Part shown: positions 47,301 through 54,977 of the stretch, piece by piece
How the letters are laid out: every line of letters starts with the position of its first letter
Numbering within the stretch: the stretch's first letter is position 1
NCBI GenBank assembly: GCA_016234445.1
Contig: JACRBT010000016.1
Coordinates: 111,025 to 175,024 of the forward strand
Reading direction: 5' to 3'
Length of the DNA: 64,000 nt
Origin: Chloroflexota bacterium
GTDB taxonomy: Bacteria > Chloroflexota > Dehalococcoidia > Tepidiformales > Tepidiformaceae
Notes under the pieces: generated by a model
Seen by the model: the letters and a program-made list of their open reading frames with translations, nothing else
Databases searched by the model: none
Told to the model about the DNA's origin: nothing
Position numbers and translations under genes: made by a program

Positions 47301-48173
47301 CTACGTCCGCATGCGGGAGAGCAGGCGATCGTAGTCGGCGGCCGTGATCGGGCGGACGACGCGGCCGAGGCCGGTCCAGTGGTTCCACGCCTTCCAGTCG
47401 CCGGTCGCGCGGGGCTGGTCGGCGCGGTCGGACAGGGGCGTGTCTTTCGTCGCGAGCATCAGGTGGTAGTGCTCGCTGAGAGGCAAGCCTTCGTTGACGA
47501 GGCCGACCCAGTAGGCGAGGTCGCCGCCGGTCGAGAAGGTGGTGCCCAGGTAGCGGTAGCGGCCGTTCATGGGCCGGGAGGCGCTGTTGAGGTACCGGGC
47601 GCGGCTGCCGAACTTCCGGCGGACTGCCGCGCCGCCGAGGGCGTAGAGCCGGTTCGTCGCCAGCGCTGCCTCGAGGGGGACGTCCCCGAGCCCGAGGATG
47701 TCGTTGAGGACGAAGCTGGTGAACTGCTGGGCCATCGGTTCGGGGTCGTCCTGGAGCGCCTCGATGACTTCGAACCAGGTGATGGGCGTCCATTCGGGAG
47801 CGGCGGCGCCGTCGATCCCGAGGAGGACGAGCCCGGCCGGCGGGTTCCAGGAGCGCCCTGCCTGGACGAGGGCGGGCAGGAGACTTTCGTCCGGGCCGGT
47901 TTCGACCTGGACCTCGACGAGCGCGTGCTGACCGCCTTCGAAGGTGAGGAGCAGGTCGGCGATGCCAACGTCGGCGATGCGCGGCTGGACTTCGACGATT
48001 GCGACGGGTTCGCCATAGACGCCGGCGGCTTGCCCGAAGAGGGCGGAGAGCATGCGGTGGCCGCGGCCGAGGAAGTAGGCGAGGCCGTTGATGCAGTAGG
48101 CCTCGAAGGGAGTCGCCGGGGACCCGGGCCGGTACGCGGAGAGCATGGTGAAGAGGTTTGGTTCGTCTGGCAC
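47301..48173 (-). CDS. Hypothetical protein with PD-(D/E)XK-like core
   Basis: 290 aa from a GTG at 48173; the choice is backed by GATACT 6 nt upstream (an ATG at 48146 is the alternative). A central strand pair, ADLLLTF...HALVEVQVETG, has the D-x(n)-E-x-Q pattern of restriction-nuclease-like folds of the Rpn/DUF4351 type. The rest (RYRYLGTTFSTGGDLAYWVGLV, LDRLLSRM) is unrecognised. No partner gene is evident. Confidence 0.5.
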   Translation of the reverse strand: MPDEPNLFTMLSAYRPGSPATPFEAYCINGLAYFLGRGHRMLSALFGQAAGVYGEPVAIVEVQPRIADVGIADLLLTFEGGQHALVEVQVETGPDESLLPALVQAGRSWNPPAGLVLLGIDGAAAPEWTPITWFEVIEALQDDPEPMAQQFTSFVLNDILGLGDVPLEAALATNRLYALGGAAVRRKFGSRARYLNSASRPMNGRYRYLGTTFSTGGDLAYWVGLVNEGLPLSEHYHLMLATKDTPLSDRADQPRATGDWKAWNHWTGLGRVVRPITAADYDRLLSRMRT

Positions 48174-48179
48174 GAATCC

Positions 48180-48185
48180 AGTATC
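48180..48185 (-). promoter_or_regulatory. -10 element of the 47301-48173 gene (leaderless)
   Basis: GATACT on the minus strand, 6 nt before the GTG. Confidence 0.35.
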
Positions 48186-48207
48186 GCGCCCGCGCCGGTC
48201 GGGCAGT

Positions 48208-48315
48208 AGTCCCGAGGTCCGAGGTCCGAGGTCCGAGGTCCGAGGTCCGAGGTCCGAGTGCTCAGTCCTCAGTCCTCAGTCCTCAGTCCTCAGTCCTCAG
48301 TCCTCAGTCTCAGTC
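48208..48315. repeat. Phase-locked 7-nt repeats, cluster 3
   Basis: Six GAGGTCC units, one GAGTGCT, then six CAGTCCT units without a phase break. The array reaches into the stop codon of the 54-aa gene. Confidence 0.8.
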
Positions 48316-48474
48316 CTTCCCCTTGCGGTGGGCGCGTTTGGCGGCGCGTTCGCGGAGTTGCTTCTCCCGGCGCCGTTCGGCCGCGGAGATGGCGGTGAGG
48401 ATGCTGCGGCCGTGCTTCTGCATCCGCGAACGGCGGGATTCGAGCTTGCGGGCGCGCTGTTCCCAGTGGTCCAT
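48310..48474 (-). CDS. 54-aa basic small protein
   Basis: ATG at 48474, preceded by TACGCT and exactly 6 nt, so leaderless. Starts MDHWEQRARKLESRR and continues with Lys/Arg-rich helix to RAHRKGKD. No family recognised; size and charge suggest a nucleic-acid or ribosome-associated peptide. The stop is inside the heptad array. Confidence 0.5.
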   Translation of the reverse strand: MDHWEQRARKLESRRSRMQKHGRSILTAISAAERRREKQLRERAAKRAHRKGKD

Positions 48475-48480
48475 GGAGAA

Positions 48481-48486
48481 AGCGTA
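48481..48486 (-). promoter_or_regulatory. -10 element of the 54-aa gene (leaderless)
   Basis: TACGCT on the minus strand with a 6-nt gap to the ATG. Confidence 0.45.
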
Positions 48487-48500
48487 GCACCGGGGCCGGG

Positions 48501-48869
48501 CTACCCGGGATGCACGGGGATTTGGACCCAGTCTGTGATCGGGCGGAGGACGCGAGTGCTGCTCACCTTCGTCAGGTCGCGGCGGGCGAGGAGGGCGTCG
48601 CGGAAGGCGGGGTAGAGCGCCTTCGCCTCGGCGCTGGCTTCCGGCGGTGGCGCCACGTCGTCGCGGGTCGACTCCCAGTGGGCCATCGAATCGTAGGCGG
48701 TAAGGAGGATGATCTCGTCGCTTGGCCCGCCGTGGATGATGACGAAGAGGCCGAGGATCTTGCAGCCGCGGGCTTCCATGTAGGGCCACACACCTTCGCG
48801 GGAAAGCTGTTCGAACTTCCGGGCGCTGCCGCGCTCTACGGTGAAGCTGCGTTCGACGACGACGGCCAT
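48501..48869 (-). CDS. NIPSNAP/ferredoxin-like dimeric barrel protein
   Basis: 122 aa from the ATG at 48869 with CGGAG 8 nt upstream and TATACT (48899-48904) as -10. VVVERSFTVERGSARKFEQL and LLTAYDSMAHWESTR give the alpha-beta barrel pattern of NIPSNAP-type small proteins. Function unknown. Confidence 0.65.
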   Translation of the reverse strand: MAVVVERSFTVERGSARKFEQLSREGVWPYMEARGCKILGLFVIIHGGPSDEIILLTAYDSMAHWESTRDDVAPPPEASAEAKALYPAFRDALLARRDLTKVSSTRVLRPITDWVQIPVHPG

Positions 48870-48904
48870 GGGCGGACTCCGGGGGAAGGGATGGCGTAAG
48901 TATA

Positions 48905-48939
48905 GGTCCGAGGTCCGAGGTCCGAGGTCCGAGGTCCGA
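48905..48939. repeat. Phase-locked 7-nt repeats, cluster 4
   Basis: Five perfect GGTCCGA units starting 1 nt from the TATACT of the 48869 gene. Confidence 0.75.
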
Positions 48940-49055
48940 GGCGAGGGAAGAGTTCGCGACCTCAATCGGGTTGACCCCCGCAGGTGGCCCGTTTATCGTC
49001 CGCCGTCACGCAGGGGAGCTTGCTGGGAAAGCCTCCAAACCTGCGCAGGAGCTGA

Positions 49056-49310
49056 ATGATGGCACTGTTCATGGATGTCCACGAAAAGGTAGAAGGGCTC
49101 ACGGCGGAGGCCGTCGCGGGGGCGCACCAGCGTGACCTGGCGGTCCAGGCGGCCCACGGGGTCAACTACCTGCAGTACTGGTTCGACGAAGGCAGCGGGA
49201 AGGTCTTCTGCCTGGTTGAGGCGCCAAACGCGGAAGCGGCGGCGGCGGTCCACCGCGAGGCCCATGGCCTGCTCGCGGACAGCATCACCCCGGTGAAGCA
49301 CGGGCAGTAG
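49056..49310 (+). CDS. DUF4242-like small protein
   Basis: 84 aa, ATG with CAGGAG upstream (a second ATG follows directly). Ferredoxin-like pattern with AVQAAHGVNYLQYWFDEGSGKVFCLVEAPNAEAAAAVHREAHG, which resembles the DUF4242/SCO4226-type nickel-binding family. Role unclear. The heptad repeats begin at its last base. Confidence 0.7.
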   Translation: MMALFMDVHEKVEGLTAEAVAGAHQRDLAVQAAHGVNYLQYWFDEGSGKVFCLVEAPNAEAAAAVHREAHGLLADSITPVKHGQ

Positions 49311-49379
49311 AGTACCGAGTGCCGGGTCCCGAGTCCCGAGTACCGGGTCCTGAGTCCTGAGTCCCGGGTCCTCAGTCCT
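49310..49379. repeat. Phase-locked 7-nt repeats, cluster 5
   Basis: Ten heptads (GAGTACC, GAGTGCC, GGGTCCC, GAGTCCT and similar) from the stop codon of the DUF4242-like gene into the last codons of mfd. Confidence 0.75.
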
Positions 49380-52300
49380 CGTGGCGCATGGCGCGGAGGA
49401 TGCGGACGAGCAGCTGCATCCACTGGCCGCCGGCGGTGAGGCGGTCGACCCGGACCTGGTTCGGGCCGACGAGCACGCCCGCGAGGCCGAGACCTTCGAC
49501 CGCGGCTTTTTGGCCGGGGCTGACCCCGCCGCGGACGCGGATGTGGAACATGTGCTCGTCGGTCTTGACGCTTTCGGCGCGGGCGCGCCGGCCAAGCGAC
49601 TTCACGAGGGCGACGTAGAGGAGGTTGTCGACGGTCAGCGGCACGGGGCCGAAACGGTCGTGGAGTTCCGCCTGCATCTCGGCGACGCCCTCGGCTGATT
49701 CGATGTTTGCGACGCGCTGGTAGACGGCCAGGCGCGCGTGGATGTCGCCGATGTAGCTTTCCGGGATGTGGGCGCTGAGGGGGATGTCGATCGGCGGGAT
49801 GGGCGAGGGCGGCCGGGCGTGGGGTTCGCCGGGACGGACGGCCGCCTTGATCGCGGAGACGGCTTCGGCGACGAGCTTCGAGTACATGTCGAAGCCGACA
49901 GCGGCAATGTGGCCGCTCTGTTCAGTGCCGAGGACGTTCCCGGCGCCGCGGATTTCGAGGTCGCGGAGGGCGATCTGGAAGCCGGCGCCGAGTTCGTTCG
50001 CTTCGAAGACCGCTTCGAGGCGCTTCTGGGCGGGCTCGCTGATCTGGCGGTCCTTGTCGTAGAGCAGGTAGGCGTAGGCCCGGTTCGAGGCCCGGCCGAC
50101 GCGGCCCCGGAGCTGGTAGAGCTGAGCCAGGCCGAGCTGGTCGGCATTGTTGATGATGATCGTGTTGGCGTTGGGGATGTCGAGGCCGCTTTCGATGATC
50201 GTCGTGCAGAGGAGGACGTCGTGGTCGCCGGCGGCGAACTCGGTCATCACGCGCTCGAGCTGGTCTTCGTGCATCTGGCCGTGGCCGATGGCGACGTTCG
50301 CCTCGGGGATGATCTCCCGAAGGCGCGACATAATCCGTTCGATGTTGTGGACGCGGTTGTGGACGAAATAGACCTGCCCGCCGCGCTGGAGCTCACGGTC
50401 GATGGCTTCTCGGATGATCTCGTCGTCCCACTGGAGGACGTAGGTGCGGATGGGCAGCCGCTCTTCCGGCGGGGTCATCACGGTGCTCATGTCGCGGATG
50501 CCGGCAAGGGACATCTGGAGCGTCCGGGGGATCGGCGTGGCCGAAAGGGTGAGGACATCGACCTCGGCCCGCATCTGCTTCAGGCGCTCCTTGTGGGCGA
50601 CGCCGAAACGCTGCTCTTCGTCGATGACGACGAGGCCGACGTCCTTGAACTGGACGTCCTTCTGGAGGAGCCGGTGGGTGCCGATGGCGATGTCGACGTC
50701 GCCCTTGCCGATCGCGGCGACAATCTCGCGCTGTTCCTGGTCGGAGCGGAAGCGTGAGAGAACCTCGACCCGGACGGGGAACCCGGCGGTGCGCTCCCGG
50801 AAGGTGCTGCCATGCTGCTCGGCGAGGACGGTGGTGGGGACCAGCACCGCAACCTGCTTGCCGTCGGCCACGGCCTTGAAGGCGGCGCGGACGGCGACCT
50901 CGGTCTTGCCGTAACCGACGTCGCCGCAGATGAGCCGATCCATGGGGCGGCTGCGTTCCATGTCCTGCTTCACTTCGCTGATCGCCTCGAGCTGGTCGGC
51001 GGTTTCGACGAAGGGGAAGGCGGCCTCCATCTCCATCTGCCAGGCGCCGTCGGGGGCGAAGGAGTGGCCCTCCGCCGCTTCGCGCTGGGCGTAGAGTTCG
51101 AGGAGCTCGTGCGCGAGTTCGACGACGGCGGCCTTGACCCGGCGCTTGGCCCGGGCCCAGTCCTGTGAACCGAGGCGGGTCAGGGCAGGAGGATGGTCGG
51201 CCGGGCCGACGTAGCGGGTGACCGCTTCCAGTTGGTCGGCGGGGACGTAGAGGCGGTCGCCCTCGGCGTACTGGAGTTCGAGGTACTCGCGCTCGGCGCC
51301 GTCGACGGTGCGGCGGACGAGGCCACCGTAGCGGGCGATGCCGTGGTCGGCGTGGACCAGGTGGTCGCCGGCTTCGAGGGTGGAGACGAGGTCGCTCTTG
51401 ATGCCCTGGCGGGTACGCGTCGGGCGCCGGCGTTTGCGGAAGCCGAATACCTCGGCGTCGCTGATGAGGATGAGGCGGTCGTCGAAGGTGAACCCGCCGC
51501 CGACGGCTACGGGCACGAGGACGATTTCGCCGGCGGCCGGGGCTTCGGAAGCGCGGCGGGCGAGTCTGACGTGGATGCCCTCCTGGTCCATGAGCTCGGC
51601 CAGGCGGAGGGCCTGCTGGGAGGCGATGACGACGGGAAGGCCTTGCTTCGCCCACTCCGCCGCCTGCAGAGCGAGAGGCTTGAGCTTGCCCGCGAAGCTC
51701 GGGGTGACGCGCATCGCGAGGCGGCGGGCGCCCAGTTCCTCGGCGCCGAAGCGCTGGAGGTGGACGCCCCCGGGGCGCGAGAGGAGCGCTTCGGCGACGT
51801 CGTTTGGGCGGGCGGTGAGCGGCGGCAGGCCGGTGGGGATGGAACCGCGCTGTTCCTGCTCCTGGCGGGTGCGCTCCTGGTGTTCGAAGAGGCGTTCGAG
51901 TGCGGCCTGTCCCTCTTCCGGGTCGTCGAAGAGGACGGCGGCTCCCGCGGCGAGGTGGTCGAGGGCTGTCGTTTCGTAGAGGAGTGGTTCGAGGAAGCCT
52001 TCGTAGGCGCTTCGGTTGCCCTCCGCGAGGAACTGGAGCTGTTCGGCGACCGCTTCGGCCCCTTCGCCATCCGCGCGGATGCGGTCGAGCAGGGCGGACG
52101 CGGCCTCGTGGGCCTCGCGGGTGCCGGTCGCCGCGGGAGGCAGGTGGAGGCGGTCGAGGCGGATGACGCTGCGCTGGGTGGCGAGGTCGACCTGGCGGAT
52201 GCTTTCGACCTGGTTCCCGAAGAACTCGACCCGGTAGGGGCTTTCGCCGCCGGCGGGGAAGACATCGACGATGCCGCCGCGGCGGGCTGCGGACGCCTGG

Positions 52301-52842
52301 TGGTCGGCGACGGGGGAGATCTCGTACCCGGCGGCTTCAAGGGCGGACATCAGCGCCCCGGGGTCGAAGCTCCCCCCGACGGAGAGATCGACGCCCGCGA
52401 CCTGGACGCCCGGCCCGGCGCACCGTTCGGCCACCGCTGCCCAGGAGGCGACGACGAGGGCGCGGCCGCCGCCGCGGAGGGCCGCCAGCGCCCGGGCGCG
52501 CTCGACGGCGACGGTGGGGTCGTCACGGGCCATCTCGTAGGGCAGTTGCTCGCGCTCAGGCAGGCGGACGACGGGGACGTCTTCGAGGAAGATGGCGACT
52601 TCTTCGGCGAGGGCGAGCGACCGGGCGGGCGTGGCGGCGAGGAGCAGTGACGGCCCCACCTGCCGGGCGGCGAAGGCGGCGGCAACCGCGGGCTTCGCGG
52701 TCTCCGGGAGGCCGATGCGCACGGGGCCGCGGCCGGCCGTTTCGAAGGCGGGGAGCAGCAGGTCCGCGATCGCGGCGGTGACGCCAACGAGTTCTCCGGG
52801 CACGCAACACCTCAAAGCCCGGACCGCTGTGCGGCCGGGCAT
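49372..52842 (-). CDS. mfd: Transcription-repair coupling factor
   Basis: About 1156 aa from the ATG at 52842, chosen because a TAAAGT -10 lies exactly 6 nt upstream; a GTG at 52803 with GAGGTG nearby and an ATG at 52848 are alternatives. It has an N-terminal UvrB-homology region, an RNA-polymerase interaction domain (GDHLVHADHGIARYGGL, about 497-508), Walker A GDVGYGKTE (about 640-648), DEEQ (about 741), and a TRCF C-terminal domain. Removes stalled RNA polymerase and recruits UvrA. Its last codons are formed from a heptad repeat array. Confidence 0.95.
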   Translation of the reverse strand: MPGRTAVRALRCCVPGELVGVTAAIADLLLPAFETAGRGPVRIGLPETAKPAVAAAFAARQVGPSLLLAATPARSLALAEEVAIFLEDVPVVRLPEREQLPYEMARDDPTVAVERARALAALRGGGRALVVASWAAVAERCAGPGVQVAGVDLSVGGSFDPGALMSALEAAGYEISPVADHQASAARRGGIVDVFPAGGESPYRVEFFGNQVESIRQVDLATQRSVIRLDRLHLPPAATGTREAHEAASALLDRIRADGEGAEAVAEQLQFLAEGNRSAYEGFLEPLLYETTALDHLAAGAAVLFDDPEEGQAALERLFEHQERTRQEQEQRGSIPTGLPPLTARPNDVAEALLSRPGGVHLQRFGAEELGARRLAMRVTPSFAGKLKPLALQAAEWAKQGLPVVIASQQALRLAELMDQEGIHVRLARRASEAPAAGEIVLVPVAVGGGFTFDDRLILISDAEVFGFRKRRRPTRTRQGIKSDLVSTLEAGDHLVHADHGIARYGGLVRRTVDGAEREYLELQYAEGDRLYVPADQLEAVTRYVGPADHPPALTRLGSQDWARAKRRVKAAVVELAHELLELYAQREAAEGHSFAPDGAWQMEMEAAFPFVETADQLEAISEVKQDMERSRPMDRLICGDVGYGKTEVAVRAAFKAVADGKQVAVLVPTTVLAEQHGSTFRERTAGFPVRVEVLSRFRSDQEQREIVAAIGKGDVDIAIGTHRLLQKDVQFKDVGLVVIDEEQRFGVAHKERLKQMRAEVDVLTLSATPIPRTLQMSLAGIRDMSTVMTPPEERLPIRTYVLQWDDEIIREAIDRELQRGGQVYFVHNRVHNIERIMSRLREIIPEANVAIGHGQMHEDQLERVMTEFAAGDHDVLLCTTIIESGLDIPNANTIIINNADQLGLAQLYQLRGRVGRASNRAYAYLLYDKDRQISEPAQKRLEAVFEANELGAGFQIALRDLEIRGAGNVLGTEQSGHIAAVGFDMYSKLVAEAVSAIKAAVRPGEPHARPPSPIPPIDIPLSAHIPESYIGDIHARLAVYQRVANIESAEGVAEMQAELHDRFGPVPLTVDNLLYVALVKSLGRRARAESVKTDEHMFHIRVRGGVSPGQKAAVEGLGLAGVLVGPNQVRVDRLTAGGQWMQLLVRILRAMRHED

Positions 52843-52848
52843 GCGCAT

Positions 52849-52854
52849 ACTTTA
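52849..52854 (-). promoter_or_regulatory. -10 element of mfd (leaderless)
   Basis: TAAAGT on the minus strand, 6 nt before the ATG at 52842. Confidence 0.5.
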
Positions 52855-52910
52855 CCGCATCGGCGGGTTCGCTTCCCGGCCCCTTCGCCGCTGGTTGGTA
52901 GGATGGACGG

Positions 52911-52970
52911 GTGAGCGCCGCCGCCTTCGCCCGCCAGCAGCCGCCGTGGTTGAGCCGCCGTGGGGACTGA
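52911..52970 (+). CDS. 19-aa leaderless upstream ORF of the next gene
   Basis: TAGGAT (52899-52904), 6 nt, then GTG opening a 20-codon frame (rich in Ala, Gln and Pro) that stops 11 nt inside the next gene. The geometry suggests translational coupling to the solute-binding protein start at 52960. Confidence 0.3.
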   Translation: MSAAAFARQQPPWLSRRGD

Positions 52971-54696
52971 CGGCCGCGCCCGCTTGAGCCGCCGGAGACT
53001 TCTCGGCGCCGGGCTGGCTGTGGCCGCCGCCGGGACCGCCGGGGCCGTGACGATCGCACGGCGTGGGTCGGGGCCGGACCGCGTTCCCGAAGCGGGCGCC
53101 ACCGCGTCGCCGGAGCCGTCCGTCACGCCATCGCCGACGCCTGACCCGCGAGTGAAGGGCGGCACGGCGCGGCTGTTCTCGCCAACCTCGTTCCAGTTCG
53201 ACACGTTCGACAGCCTCCGGACGGGGGAGCCGTCGGTGGCGGAGGTGTTGGGGCGGAGCCATTCCCGGGTCATCACCTGGACGGACTTCGCGCAGGCACA
53301 ACTCGGGGGCGACCTCGCCGCGGAATGGGAGCAGCCCGACCACACGACGGTGACGATCCGGCTGGTGACGGCCGCCCGCTGGCAGGAACGGGGGCCGCTG
53401 GCATCGCGGGCGGTGACCGCGGACGACGTCGTCCAGCACTTCCGGCGCGCGGCCGAGGACGCCCGGGCGCTGAAGTTGCCGCTGGCCCAGCGCCTGGCGG
53501 AGTTCGCCAACATCCGCCGGGTCGCGTCCCCGGCGGCGGGGCAGGTGGTGTTCGAACTCGCGCAGCCGGACCCGTTTTTCCTCTCGACGCTTGCCTCGCG
53601 GTTTGGGCTGGTCCAGGCGCCGGAGATGGTCGCCGCCTACGGTGCGACGTTCGGTGAGGCGCGGCCGGAGATGGTGGCCGGGTCGGGTTCGTTCATCTAC
53701 GACGGCAACCGGGCTGACGGTTCCCTCGGGTTCCGGGCGTTCAGGGCAGGGCACAGGCCGCCGCTGCTCGACGGGCTGATGGTGGCGCCGCCGCCGCTGG
53801 CAACGCCCGAGGCCTTCCTTGGCCGCGAACTGGACGAGGTGCTGCTCCGGGACCGGCGGGACGCACCGCGCCTTCGGAGCGAAGCCCGGGGAGCCGTCGA
53901 AGAGCGACGGTTCGAAGACAGCCCGGTGATCTCCTCGGTTTTCACCGGTGCGCCGCCGTGGTCGAACCCGGAGCTCCGGCGGGCGTTGAGCGGGGCCCTG
54001 AACCGCGGCTGGCTGGCGGATGCGCTCTTTGCCGGGCGGGCGGCCCCGACGGGCCCGGTCGCGCCGGTGTTCGGGGAGTTTGGGCTGGACGCGGCGTCCC
54101 TGGCTTCGTTCCCGGGCTATCGCGCCGCCGACGTGGATGCGGCCGATGCTCGCCGCCGCTGGGAGGCGGCCGGGGGCGCCGCGCTGGGGCCGATCACCAT
54201 CGACTTCCCGAGCATCTTCGACCCTCGCTACAGCGCCTCTTCTGTTGTCGCCGGGCGGCTGAACGACGTGCTCGGCGGGGGGCAGTTCCGGGCGGCGGTC
54301 GAAACGTACACGACGATTGCGAACAAGGTGGCGGAGCGGCAGTACGGGAACGGGAGGCCGGCGCTCTGGTTCGGCTGGGGGCCCGCGCTGGCCGACCCTG
54401 ACCCCTCGCGGACGCTGGTGGAAGCCTATGGCACGGGCGACGGGAGCCTTGGGCCGATCCCGGTGAGCGTCGCCGGGGCCGTGGTGCGGCTGGCCGCGGA
54501 GTTCGACGCGGACCGGCGGCGGGCGCTCTGCCGCGAGGTCGCGACCACGGCCCTCCAGGAGGGCGGGACCGGCCTTTTCGACTGGGTGTTGCAGTGGTCG
54601 GAGGTGTTCCGCTGGCCCAACCTGGCGGGGCCTTCGCCGTCGCCGTTCTGGGGCCAGCACCTGGACAGCGGGCGCTGGCTGGACGCGCGCGCCTGA
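52960..54696 (+). CDS. Family 5 ABC solute-binding protein (Tat-exported)
   Basis: 578 aa, GTG start. Twin-arginine signal LSRRRLLGAGLAVAA near residues 9-23, with no lipobox Cys. The SBP_bac_5 fold is seen from ADDVVQHFRRAAEDA, GSGSFIYDGNRADGS, NPELRRALSGALNR and the terminal VLQWSEVFRWPN. It is the most diverged of the five binding proteins here; oligopeptide or related ligands are typical. The permease genes come 2.2 kb later. Confidence 0.8.
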   Translation: MGTDGRARLSRRRLLGAGLAVAAAGTAGAVTIARRGSGPDRVPEAGATASPEPSVTPSPTPDPRVKGGTARLFSPTSFQFDTFDSLRTGEPSVAEVLGRSHSRVITWTDFAQAQLGGDLAAEWEQPDHTTVTIRLVTAARWQERGPLASRAVTADDVVQHFRRAAEDARALKLPLAQRLAEFANIRRVASPAAGQVVFELAQPDPFFLSTLASRFGLVQAPEMVAAYGATFGEARPEMVAGSGSFIYDGNRADGSLGFRAFRAGHRPPLLDGLMVAPPPLATPEAFLGRELDEVLLRDRRDAPRLRSEARGAVEERRFEDSPVISSVFTGAPPWSNPELRRALSGALNRGWLADALFAGRAAPTGPVAPVFGEFGLDAASLASFPGYRAADVDAADARRRWEAAGGAALGPITIDFPSIFDPRYSASSVVAGRLNDVLGGGQFRAAVETYTTIANKVAERQYGNGRPALWFGWGPALADPDPSRTLVEAYGTGDGSLGPIPVSVAGAVVRLAAEFDADRRRALCREVATTALQEGGTGLFDWVLQWSEVFRWPNLAGPSPSPFWGQHLDSGRWLDARA

Positions 54697-54877
54697 GCCG
54701 CCACTGCCGGGCAATGACGTGGATCATAGGTCGTGCCATTGACCGCCATTTAGTGTCTCGTTCGAAGGTTCGATGGCAACTCCGGTCAGGCGCGACAGGG
54801 AGGGCCGAGCGGCGACCATGGTGAGCGAGATGACAAGTTCATCTGCGGGCCGGTTTCGGGCCCGCCACCGCGAGCGA

Positions 54878-54906
54878 TTGTCTCTGCTTTGAGGCTGTGG
54901 TAGCGT
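54878..54906 (+). promoter_or_regulatory. Promoter of the 54978 binding-protein gene
   Basis: TTGTCT (54878-54883), 17-nt spacer, TAGCGT (54901-54906). The 280-nt gap before it holds a GC-rich hairpin (GCGGGCC/GGCCCGC near 54845-54865) that could end the previous gene. Confidence 0.5.
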
Positions 54907-54977
54907 GCCATCCGACCGGGAGTGTGGGTCGTACTTTAGGTGAGTTCCCCTCGGAGGGGGGCCGAAAGGGCTGAAAG

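Noticed and set aside
48208..48315. CRISPR-like array
   Set aside because: Units are 7 nt with no spacers.
54791..54808. GCGACAGGGAGGG as a fifth damage-type operator
   Set aside because: Only the left half-site is present and no TAnnnT follows at the right distance.
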